Source: an uncultured Eubacteriales bacterium
GTDB lineage: Bacteria; Bacillota; Clostridia; Christensenellales; Borkfalkiaceae
DNA length: 8,198 nucleotides
Reading direction: 5' to 3'
NCBI GenBank assembly: GCA_900542935.1
Contig: UQPN01000034.1
Coordinates: 1-8,198, forward strand
The notes beneath the pieces are model-generated. The model searched no databases, had not been told where the DNA came from, and was given only the letters and a program-made list of their open reading frames with translations. Both the position numbers and the translations under genes were made by a program. This document shows positions 1 to 5,689 of the stretch, piece after piece (position 1 is the stretch's first letter; each line of letters starts with the position of its first letter).

Positions 1-732
1 GGGTTCGACGCGGTGTTTATCGGTTCGGGCGCGGGACTGCCGAGGTTTATGGGAATCGGCGGGGAGGAGCTTGTCGGCGTGTATTCCGCAAATGAATTTC
101 TGACGCGCGTGAATTTGATGAAAGCCGCCGAAGAAGGCGCGAAAACGCCTGTACAGCGGGCGAAAAAGGTTGTTGTCGTCGGGGGCGGAAACGTGGCGAT
201 GGACGCGGCGAGGTGCGCAAAGCGGCTCGGAGCGGAAGTGCATATCGTTTACCGCAGAGGCGAGGCGGAATTGCCGGCGCGGCGGGAGGAAATCGCACAC
301 GCGAAAGAAGAAGGCATTGTTTTCGATTTGCTGACGAATCCCGTACGCATTTTGCCGACGCCGCAGACGGACAGAAAAGCGGCGGATTACGGAAGAGTAC
401 GCGCGATAGAGTGCGTGCGCATGCAGCTCGGCGAGCCGGACTCAAGCGGCAGACGTTCCCCCGTGCCCGTAGAAGGAAGCGAATTTACGATTGAAGCGGA
501 CTGCGTGATTATGGCGCTCGGCACTTCGCCGAACCCGCTGTTGAAAAACACCACCGCGGGGCTTGAAACCTTGAAACGCGGCGAAATCGCGGTGGACGAA
601 AACGGAAAAACGTCGATAGAGGGCGTGTATTGCGGCGGCGACGCCGCAACGGGCGCCGCTACCGTAATCAAGGCGATGGGCGCCGGGAAAAAGGCGGCGC
701 ATGCGATAGACGAGTACCTGAAAAACAATTAA
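1..732 (+). CDS. gltA: Glutamate synthase small-subunit-like NADPH/FAD oxidoreductase, C-terminal part (GltA/NfnL family)
   Basis: The open frame already runs at base 1, so the true start lies upstream; 243 codons remain of a family usually about 460-470 residues long. The visible part is the C-terminal half of the two-nucleotide-fold flavoprotein. Counting from the first codon, it holds the family signature VYSANEFLTRVNLM (27-40), an NADPH Rossmann motif VVVVGGGNVAMDAAR (57-71) and YRR near 84-86, which commonly contacts the NADP phosphate. The closing FAD segment is CGGDAATGAATVIKAMGAGK (211-230). The N-terminal FAD motif and the iron-sulphur cysteines expected in this family are outside the window. 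Known members move electrons from NADPH for glutamate synthesis (homotetrameric GltA) or, as NfnL, bifurcate electrons between NADPH and ferredoxin. The fragment cannot tell these apart; an NfnS-like gene just upstream would favour NfnL. It is cytosolic. A shared hairpin lies 20 bp after the stop. Confidence 0.9.
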   Translation, partial: GFDAVFIGSGAGLPRFMGIGGEELVGVYSANEFLTRVNLMKAAEEGAKTPVQRAKKVVVVGGGNVAMDAARCAKRLGAEVHIVYRRGEAELPARREEIAHAKEEGIVFDLLTNPVRILPTPQTDRKAADYGRVRAIECVRMQLGEPDSSGRRSPVPVEGSEFTIEADCVIMALGTSPNPLLKNTTAGLETLKRGEIAVDENGKTSIEGVYCGGDAATGAATVIKAMGAGKKAAHAIDEYLKNN

Positions 733-752
733 ATCCGTTTTTCGTATAAGAA

Positions 753-781
753 AAGGCTCACGGCGAAATGCCGCGAGCCTT
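753..781 (-). terminator. Hairpin between convergent gltA-like gene and groEL, probably bidirectional
   Basis: AAGGCTC (753-759) pairs with GAGCCTT (775-781), and CGGC (761-764) with GCCG (770-773), separated by one A/C mismatch and closed by a 5-nt loop. Read on the minus strand the stem is followed by TTTTCTTAT, a fair U-tract, 24 bp beyond the groEL stop. On the plus strand it is followed by the poorer TTAAAGTTTATTTT, 20 bp beyond the flavoprotein stop. It is probably the groESL terminator and may also serve the upstream gene. Confidence 0.75.
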
Positions 782-805
782 AAAGTTTATTTTACGGTCG
801 GCTTA

Positions 806-2434
806 TCAATACATTCCGCCCATATCGCCGCCGGCGGGAGCCGCGGGAGCGGGAGGAGTGGGGATATCCGTTACCACGCTTTCGGTGGTGAGAAGCGTTG
901 CCGCTACGGAAGCCGCGTTCTGCAGTACGGAACGGGTAACTTTCGTAGGATCGATGATGCCGCTTTCTACCATATCGCAATACTTGTTGTTCAGCGCGTC
1001 GAAGCCGAAATTGGCTTTCTTTGCGTTGACGACTTTGTCTACGATAACGGAACCGTCGAAGCCTGCGTTCTTCGCGATCTGACGGATGGGTTCTTCCAGC
1101 GCTTTGAGGACGATTGCCGCGCCCGTTTTTTCATCGCCGGAAAGAGTGGCAACCAGTTTCTTGACGGAGGGAATAGCGGAAAGAAGCGCCGTGCCGCCGC
1201 CGGGAACATAGCCTTCTTCCACAGCCGCGCGGGTTGCGGAAAGGGCGTCGTCGATACGGAGTTTCTTTTCTTTCATTTCCACTTCGGTTGCGGCGCCTAC
1301 ATTGATGACGGCTACGCCGCCCGCAAGTTTGGCAAGACGTTCCTGAAGCTTTTCTTTGTCGTAATCCGATTTGGTTTCGGCGATCTGCGCTTTGATGGAA
1401 GCAACGCGGGCTTTGATGTCTTCGGAATTGCCGGCGCCGCCGATAATCGTGGTATTTTCTTTATCTACGCGCACCGTAGCCGCTCTGCCGAGCATATCCG
1501 TGGTAACGTCCTTGAATTCTACGCCGAGGTCGGAGGAAATTACCTGACCGCCCGTTAAAACGGCGATATCCTGAAGCATTTCCTTTCTTCTGTCGCCGAA
1601 GCCGGGGGCTTTCACCGCAACGGAATTGAACACGCCTTTCAGCTTATTTACGATGAGGGCGGCAAGCGCGTCGCCTTCCACGTCTTCCGCGATAATCAGA
1701 AGTCTTGCGCCCTGCTGCGCGAGGGGTTCGATAATCGGCAGAATTTCCTGTAAAGAGGATACCTTGCGATCGGTGATGAGAATATAAGGGTTATCGAGTA
1801 CGGCTTCCATTTTATCTGTATTCGTTACCATGTAGGCGGAAGCGTAACCGCGATCGAACTGCATGCCTTCGACGGTAGTCAGTTCGGTGTTCATCGATTT
1901 GCCTTCTTCCACGGTGATAACGCCGTCTTTGCCTACGATTTCCATCGCGTTCGCAATCAGCGCGCCTACTTCTTTGCTGCCCGCGGAAATGGAAGCCACC
2001 TGTTCGATGGCCTTCTGGCTTTCCACCGATTTGGAAATGGATTTCAGGTGTTTTACCGTTTCGTCTACGGCTTTTTCGATGCCGCTTCTCAGGATGATGG
2101 GGTTAGCGCCGGCGGCAAGGTTTTTCAAGCCTTCGCGTACGATTGCCTGCGCCAGAACAACGGCGGTAGTGGTGCCGTCGCCGGCAACGTCGTTCGTTTT
2201 GGTGGAAACTTCTTTTACAAGCTGCGCGCCCATGTTTTCGAACGGATCGGGAAGTTCGATTTCTTTTGCAATCGTAACGCCGTCGTTCGTAATCAGCGGA
2301 GCGCCGAACTTTTTATCGAGAACAACGTTTCTGCCCTTGGGACCGAGCGTGATTTTTACCGTGTCGGCAAGGACGTTTACGCCCGTTTCGAGAGCTTTTC
2401 TTGCGTCGTCGCCGTATTTAATCTGTTTAGCCAT
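806..2434 (-). CDS. groEL: 60 kDa chaperonin GroEL
   Basis: This is the large chaperonin subunit. It forms two stacked rings of seven that enclose non-native proteins in the cytosol and fold them in ATP-driven cycles with GroES. The product is 542 aa, normal for the family. The equatorial ATP site is intact: LGPKGRN (30-36), D51 in ITNDGVTIAKEI (48-59), GDGTTT (85-90) and the conserved D396 in RIDDALSATRAAVEEG (393-408), followed by GGG (412-414). The apical domain spans about 190-300 and contains the expected AEDVEGDALAAL (249-260). The C-terminal tail is short, ending GGDMGGMY rather than in a run of GGM repeats. The start has a good Shine-Dalgarno (AAAGGAG) and is the usual MAKQI beginning. 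It is second in an operon after groES, with a 54-bp gap. Confidence 0.99.
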   Translation of the reverse strand: MAKQIKYGDDARKALETGVNVLADTVKITLGPKGRNVVLDKKFGAPLITNDGVTIAKEIELPDPFENMGAQLVKEVSTKTNDVAGDGTTTAVVLAQAIVREGLKNLAAGANPIILRSGIEKAVDETVKHLKSISKSVESQKAIEQVASISAGSKEVGALIANAMEIVGKDGVITVEEGKSMNTELTTVEGMQFDRGYASAYMVTNTDKMEAVLDNPYILITDRKVSSLQEILPIIEPLAQQGARLLIIAEDVEGDALAALIVNKLKGVFNSVAVKAPGFGDRRKEMLQDIAVLTGGQVISSDLGVEFKDVTTDMLGRAATVRVDKENTTIIGGAGNSEDIKARVASIKAQIAETKSDYDKEKLQERLAKLAGGVAVINVGAATEVEMKEKKLRIDDALSATRAAVEEGYVPGGGTALLSAIPSVKKLVATLSGDEKTGAAIVLKALEEPIRQIAKNAGFDGSVIVDKVVNAKKANFGFDALNNKYCDMVESGIIDPTKVTRSVLQNAASVAATLLTTESVVTDIPTPPAPAAPAGGDMGGMY

Positions 2435-2488
2435 AATATGTTACTCCTTTCCTTATTCAATGATTGTTATTATATCGCCGTCAGGGAA

Positions 2489-2776
2489 TCAGTCCTCAAC
2501 GACGGCGAGAATATCGCTTTGTCTGATAATCGTAAACTCTTTGCCGTCTACCTTGAAATCGGTGCCCGCGTATTTCGCGCACAGCACTTTGTCGCCGGGT
2601 TTTACCTGCATTTTCACTTCGTTTCCGTCTACGAGTCCGCCGGGGCCGACAGCCACTACAACGCACGTCTGCGGCTTTTCCTGCGCGGAAGAGGGAAGGA
2701 AAAAGCCGGATTTCGTCTTTTCCTCAACCGTTACGTTTTCCACGACTACTTTGTCGAATAAAGGTTTTACGTTCAT
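2489..2776 (-). CDS. groES: 10 kDa co-chaperonin GroES
   Basis: The co-chaperonin is a ring of seven that caps GroEL and closes the folding chamber. The product is 95 aa, full length. It opens with MNVKPLFDKVVVENV, corresponding to the usual PLxDRVVV strand. The mobile loop lies at about 17-34, followed by the VVAVGPGG roof region (40-47) and VKPGDKVLCAKYAGTDFKVDG (58-78). The mobile-loop hydrophobic tripeptide that docks on the GroEL apical domain is usually IVL; here it is FFL (25-27) inside SGFFLP. A strong GGAGG Shine-Dalgarno sits 7 bases before the ATG. It is the first gene of groES-groEL, transcribed leftward from the promoter at 2850-2878 through a leader of about 65 nt. Confidence 0.98.
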   Translation of the reverse strand: MNVKPLFDKVVVENVTVEEKTKSGFFLPSSAQEKPQTCVVVAVGPGGLVDGNEVKMQVKPGDKVLCAKYAGTDFKVDGKEFTIIRQSDILAVVED

Positions 2777-2809
2777 AATGATTCCTCCGATTATTTTTGC
2801 CGGCGATTC

Positions 2810-2823
2810 CCGCGCTTTCGCGG
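2810..2823 (-). promoter_or_regulatory. Small GC hairpin in the groES 5' leader
   Basis: CCGCG (2810-2814) and CGCGG (2819-2823) form a perfect 5-bp stem with a 4-nt loop, AAAG in the minus-strand mRNA. It lies about 20 nt upstream of the groES Shine-Dalgarno and does not appear to cover it. It may stabilise the leader; a thermosensor role is not supported because no anti-Shine-Dalgarno pairing is visible. Confidence 0.35.
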
Positions 2824-2849
2824 TGCGCCCTGCAATTTTTCTTACCGGA

Positions 2850-2878
2850 ATATTATAAACGCATTTTTATTTCGTCAA
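2850..2878 (-). promoter_or_regulatory. Probable groESL promoter (sigma-A type)
   Basis: On the minus strand, TTGACG (2878-2873) and TAATAT (2855-2850) are separated by 17 bp. The overlapping TATAAT (2857-2852) is a better -10 match but gives only 15 bp of spacing. Transcription would start near 2843, leaving a leader of about 65 nt before the groES ATG. I see no CIRCE inverted repeat (TTAGCACTC with GAGTGCTAA) between 2777 and 3060, so HrcA control is not evident. Confidence 0.7.
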
Positions 2879-2992
2879 ACAAGCGAAAGCAAAAAACGGG
2901 CGCGAACGGGGAAATTTTTTCAAAAACGCGGAAATATTTGCTTAAAACCATACGTCGTCGGCGTTTTTTTCGGGGTTTTGCGACATAAAATA

Positions 2993-3021
2993 TTGATTTT
3001 TTAAAAAGAAAGTGTTATACT
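2993..3021 (+). promoter_or_regulatory. Probable promoter of the dCMP deaminase-cyclophilin-purB cluster
   Basis: TTGATT (2993-2998) and TATACT (3016-3021) are separated by exactly 17 bp of A/T-rich spacer, a good sigma-A-type match. The expected transcript start is near 3028, leaving about 33 nt before the ATG at 3061 with AAGGAG at 3047-3052. The rest of 2879-2992, between this and the divergent groESL promoter, is A/T-rich with no further motif I can support. Confidence 0.75.
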
Positions 3022-3060
3022 TATACGGTGAAACGATAAAATTATCAAGGAGATGCGCGT

Positions 3061-3573
3061 ATGTCGAAATCTTTCAGATGGGACGAACGGTTTATGCAGC
3101 TGACGGAAACGGTGGCGGGCTGGTCGAGTTGTTTTCAGGAAAACCGCCATGTCGGAGCGATTATCGTGCGCGATAAACGCGTAATGACGACGGGTTACAA
3201 CGGCGCGCCCGCGGGCGTGAAAAGCTGCGAAGAAAAAGGCGAATGCCTCAGGCGGAAGCTGAATGTTCCGAGCGGCACGAAACAGGAACTTTGCTTTGCC
3301 GTACATGCGGAACAGAACGCCGTGATTCAGGCGGCGAGATACGGCATTAACGTATCGGGCGCCACGCTGTACTGCACGCATCAGCCGTGCGTTATCTGCG
3401 CAAAAATCATTATCAACGCGGGCATTACGCGCGTAGTGTATAAGGAAGGCTATCCCGACGAATTTTCGCTGCGTCTTTTCGAAGAGGCGGGCGTGAAAGT
3501 GGAAAAATACGCCGATTTGTTGTCCGCCGCCGAATGCGAAAGCGCGGATACGGAAAACGAACCGGAAAAATAA
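3061..3573 (+). CDS. comEB: ComEB-like deoxycytidylate (dCMP) deaminase
   Basis: This is a zinc-dependent cytidine/deoxycytidylate deaminase, expected to convert dCMP to dUMP and so feed thymidylate synthase in the cytosol. The 170-aa product has both halves of the zinc site: HAEQNAV (82-88), with H82 as ligand and E84 as proton shuttle, and PCVIC (109-113), with C110 and C113. The early VGAIIVRDKRVMTTGYNGAP (31-50) is typical of dCMP deaminases rather than of cytidine or guanine deaminases. Further cysteines at 56, 62 and 78 lie in the substrate-capping region. The C-terminal tail after about 155 is acidic and looks disordered. The comEB name comes from the Bacillus competence locus; nothing here indicates a competence role. 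AAGGAG sits 8 bases before the ATG. It is first in a three-gene cluster whose next Shine-Dalgarno overlaps its stop codon. Confidence 0.93.
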   Translation: MSKSFRWDERFMQLTETVAGWSSCFQENRHVGAIIVRDKRVMTTGYNGAPAGVKSCEEKGECLRRKLNVPSGTKQELCFAVHAEQNAVIQAARYGINVSGATLYCTHQPCVICAKIIINAGITRVVYKEGYPDEFSLRLFEEAGVKVEKYADLLSAAECESADTENEPEK

Positions 3574-3586
3574 GGAGATAAAATAT

Positions 3587-4108
3587 ATGAAGAATCCCGT
3601 AATTACCTTTACGATGGAAAACGGAAAAACTTTCAAAGCGGAACTCTATCCCGACAAGGCGCCGAACACGGTGAATAATTTCCTGTCGCTTGTAAACAAG
3701 GGCTTTTACGACGGAATTATATTTCATCGCGTTATCGCGGGATTTATGATTCAGGGCGGAGACCCCACGGGCACGGGAACGGGCGGACCCGGCTATAAAA
3801 TCAAGGGCGAATTCACGTCGAACGGATTTAAGAAAAACGATATCACGCACGAACGCGGCGTGCTTTCGATGGCGCGCGCGATGGATAAAAATTCCGGCGG
3901 TTCGCAGTTTTTTGTGATGCATGAAAACGCGGATTATCTGGACGGGCAGTATGCGGCGTTCGGAAAAGTGATCGAAGGCATCGGGACGGTGGACGAAATC
4001 GCAAACGTCCGAACGGACCGGAACGACAAACCGCTTCAGGAACAAAAAATCGCAAAGGTTACGGTGGAAACGTTCGGCGAAACTTATCCGGAACCCGAAA
4101 AAATCTAA
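3587..4108 (+). CDS. Cyclophilin-type peptidyl-prolyl cis-trans isomerase
   Basis: This catalyses cis-trans isomerisation of prolyl bonds during protein folding. The 173-aa product is a single-domain cyclophilin with no signal peptide or membrane segment, so cytosolic. The signature FHRVIAGFMIQGGDPTGTG (46-64) supplies R48, F53, M54 and Q56, matching R55, F60, M61 and Q63 of human cyclophilin A. SQFFVM (106-111) supplies the conserved F109. The cyclophilin A tryptophan that contacts cyclosporin (W121) aligns with Y117 in ADYLDGQY, and H126 aligns with Y122, so the drug pocket differs while the isomerase core is intact. The Shine-Dalgarno GGAG (3574-3577) directly abuts the preceding stop codon, and purB follows after 16 bp, indicating co-transcription with both neighbours. 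Confidence 0.95.
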   Translation: MKNPVITFTMENGKTFKAELYPDKAPNTVNNFLSLVNKGFYDGIIFHRVIAGFMIQGGDPTGTGTGGPGYKIKGEFTSNGFKKNDITHERGVLSMARAMDKNSGGSQFFVMHENADYLDGQYAAFGKVIEGIGTVDEIANVRTDRNDKPLQEQKIAKVTVETFGETYPEPEKI

Positions 4109-4124
4109 ACCGAAAGGAGTTGAA

Positions 4125-5561
4125 ATGACGGATTATTCAACATATCAGAATCCGCTGATTACGCGCTATGCAAGCAAGGAAATGCAGTATGCGTTTTCGG
4201 ATGAGAAGCGTTTTAAATTGTGGCGAAAGCTGTGGGTGGCACTGGCGGAAGCGGAATCGGAGCTTGGGTTGCCGGTTACGCGGGAACAGGTGGACGAACT
4301 GAAAAAATATCAGAGCGACATCAATTACGACGTGGCGGAAGCGTACGAAAGAGAAGTCAGACACGACGTAATGGCGCATGTAAAAGCGTACGGCGAACAG
4401 GCGAAAATCGCGGCGCCGATTATTCACCTCGGCGCAACAAGCTGCTACGTGAATTGTAACAGCGAAGCGATTATGATAGACGACGCCCTGAAAATCATCC
4501 GCAAAAAGCTGGTGAACGTGATGGACAAGCTGAAAAGCTTCGCGCTGAAATATAAAGATTTGCCGACGCTCGGCTTTACGCATCTGCAACCGGCGCAGCT
4601 GACTACGGTGGGAAAGCGCGCCTGCCTTTGGCTGCAGGATTTGTACCTCGATACGGAAAATCTCGAACATCTGATTTCCACGGTACGGTTGCGCGGCGTT
4701 AAAGGCACCACGGGAACGCAGGCGAGTTTTATGGAACTTTTCGACGGCGACGAAGAAAAGGTGAAGGAACTGGAAAAGCGCGTACTTTCGAAAATGGGTT
4801 ATAGCCGGGCGTATGACGTAACCGGACAGACTTATCCCAGAAAGTTCGATTATAACGTGCTGTGCGTGCTTTCGCAGATTGCGCAGAGCGCGTATAAATT
4901 TGCAAACGATCTCAGATTGCTACAGAGCATGAAAGAGCTTGAAGAGCCGTTCGGAAAGAATCAGATCGGTTCTTCGGCGATGGCATATAAGAGAAATCCG
5001 ATGCGTTGCGAAAGAATCTGCGCGCTGGCGAGATATATGCTTTCGTTGCCCGTCAATGCGGCGATTACCGCTTCCACGCAATGGATGGAGCGCACGCTGG
5101 ACGATTCGGCAAACAGAAGAATCGTAATCGCGCAGGCGTTTTTAACGGTGGACGCCGTTTTGAACATTTATATGAACGTGGCGGAAAATATCGTCGTTTA
5201 TGAAAACACCATCGATAAACACGTGAAAGAAGAGTTGCCGTTCATGGCGACGGAAAATATTCTGATGGAATGCGTGAAAGCCGGCGGAAACAGACAGGAA
5301 TTGCATGAAGAAATCCGGCAGCTTTCGATGCAGGCGGCTTTACGCGTAAAACGGGACGGGAAAGACAACAATCTTTTGGAACTTGTTGAAGCAGACGAAA
5401 AATTCAAAGCCGTACACGGAAAACTGGACGAAATTCTCGACGCGAAAAAGTTTATAGGCAGAGCTCCTTCTCAGGTGGAGGAATTTATCGGGACAGACGT
5501 GAATCCGATTCTTGAAAAATATGCGGATTTGCTTGGCGAAAGCGGCGACGTAAAAATTTAA
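4125..5561 (+). CDS. purB: Adenylosuccinate lyase
   Basis: This enzyme of the fumarase/aspartase superfamily acts twice in purine synthesis. It splits SAICAR to AICAR and adenylosuccinate to AMP, releasing fumarate each time; it is a cytosolic tetramer. The product is 478 aa. The superfamily signature GSSAMAYKRNPMR (282-294) holds the catalytic serine, S283 or S284, on the flexible loop. The other active-site segments are RHDVMAHV (79-86), HLGATS (101-106) and GFTHLQPAQ (150-158) with H153. The signature and overall length resemble the longer human-type adenylosuccinate lyases rather than the short Bacillus-type enzyme. A good AAAGGAG Shine-Dalgarno precedes the ATG, which starts 16 bp after the cyclophilin stop. 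It is last in the cluster and is followed by the terminator at 5609-5645. Confidence 0.97.
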   Translation: MTDYSTYQNPLITRYASKEMQYAFSDEKRFKLWRKLWVALAEAESELGLPVTREQVDELKKYQSDINYDVAEAYEREVRHDVMAHVKAYGEQAKIAAPIIHLGATSCYVNCNSEAIMIDDALKIIRKKLVNVMDKLKSFALKYKDLPTLGFTHLQPAQLTTVGKRACLWLQDLYLDTENLEHLISTVRLRGVKGTTGTQASFMELFDGDEEKVKELEKRVLSKMGYSRAYDVTGQTYPRKFDYNVLCVLSQIAQSAYKFANDLRLLQSMKELEEPFGKNQIGSSAMAYKRNPMRCERICALARYMLSLPVNAAITASTQWMERTLDDSANRRIVIAQAFLTVDAVLNIYMNVAENIVVYENTIDKHVKEELPFMATENILMECVKAGGNRQELHEEIRQLSMQAALRVKRDGKDNNLLELVEADEKFKAVHGKLDEILDAKKFIGRAPSQVEEFIGTDVNPILEKYADLLGESGDVKI

Positions 5562-5565
5562 CGGA

Positions 5566-5593
5566 TTGATTGCCTGTCGGAACGAATTATAAT
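5566..5593 (+). promoter_or_regulatory. Possible orphan promoter just after purB
   Basis: TTGATT (5566-5571) and a perfect TATAAT (5588-5593) are separated by 16 bp, beginning 5 bp after the purB stop. The predicted start near 5600 would be only about 10 bases before the terminator hairpin, so any transcript would be very short. It may be a chance match in an A/T-rich intergenic stretch. Confidence 0.35.
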
Positions 5594-5599
5594 TGTTTC

Positions 5600-5646
5600 G
5601 GAAACTGAATTGCCTCCCCTTGAAGAATAGGGGAGGTGATTTTTAT
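5600..5646 (+). ncRNA. Candidate short RNA between orphan promoter and terminator
   Basis: If the promoter at 5566-5593 works, transcription from about 5600 through the terminator would give an RNA of about 45 nt. It would have a short single-stranded 5' end and one hairpin whose arms are CCTCCCCT and AGGGGAGG, ending in a U-tract. The C-rich arm could in principle pair with Shine-Dalgarno sequences, but it is mostly sequestered in the stem. No coding sequence fits. The simpler explanation is that this is only the purB terminator. Confidence 0.22.
5609..5645 (+). terminator. Strong intrinsic terminator after purB
   Basis: CCTCCCCT (5613-5620) pairs perfectly with AGGGGAGG (5629-5636) around an 8-nt loop. 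The stem extends outward to 12 bp (5609-5620 with 5629-5640) through two A-T and two G-U pairs. It is followed immediately by TTTTT and further A/T. It ends the three-gene transcript, 48 bp after the purB stop. On the minus strand there is no U-tract, so it is directional. Confidence 0.9.
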
Positions 5647-5649
5647 ATT

Positions 5650-5666
5650 ATTATGTCAGACATAAT
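5650..5666. repeat. Perfect 17-bp inverted repeat
   Basis: ATTATGTC (5650-5657) and GACATAAT (5659-5666) form a perfect palindrome around a single central A. It lies between the purB terminator and the 3' end of the deacetylase gene. A one-base centre cannot form the tip of a tight hairpin without losing pairs, and the stem is A/T-rich, so it resembles a dimeric protein-binding site more than a terminator. Its downstream position in a convergent gap is odd for an operator; it may weakly serve as the deacetylase 3' hairpin. Confidence 0.4.
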
Positions 5667-5689
5667 TATTACGCGTGGCATAGCAATAT

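Noticed and set aside
2469..2499. Possible internal promoter between groES and groEL (TATAAT with TTGAGG)
   Set aside because: The -35 match is poor and the spacing is 19 bp; the short 54-bp gap and shared leader fit a single operon transcript better.
1863..2858. Long plus-strand open frame (331 codons) opposite groEL/groES, and a second one at 2048-2761
   Set aside because: They lie antisense to unmistakable chaperonin genes. The translations are low-complexity and serine/phenylalanine-rich with no recognisable domain and no good ribosome site; they are by-products of groEL codon use.
2873..2889. Possible CtsR operator overlapping the groESL -35 element
   Set aside because: Only the first heptad (CGTCAAA) is close to the consensus; the second (GCGAAAG) misses several positions.
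3001..4045. Minus-strand open frames of 206-211 codons opposite the deaminase and cyclophilin genes
   Set aside because: Arg/Phe/His-rich translations with no domain match, overlapping two conserved genes that have proper signals.
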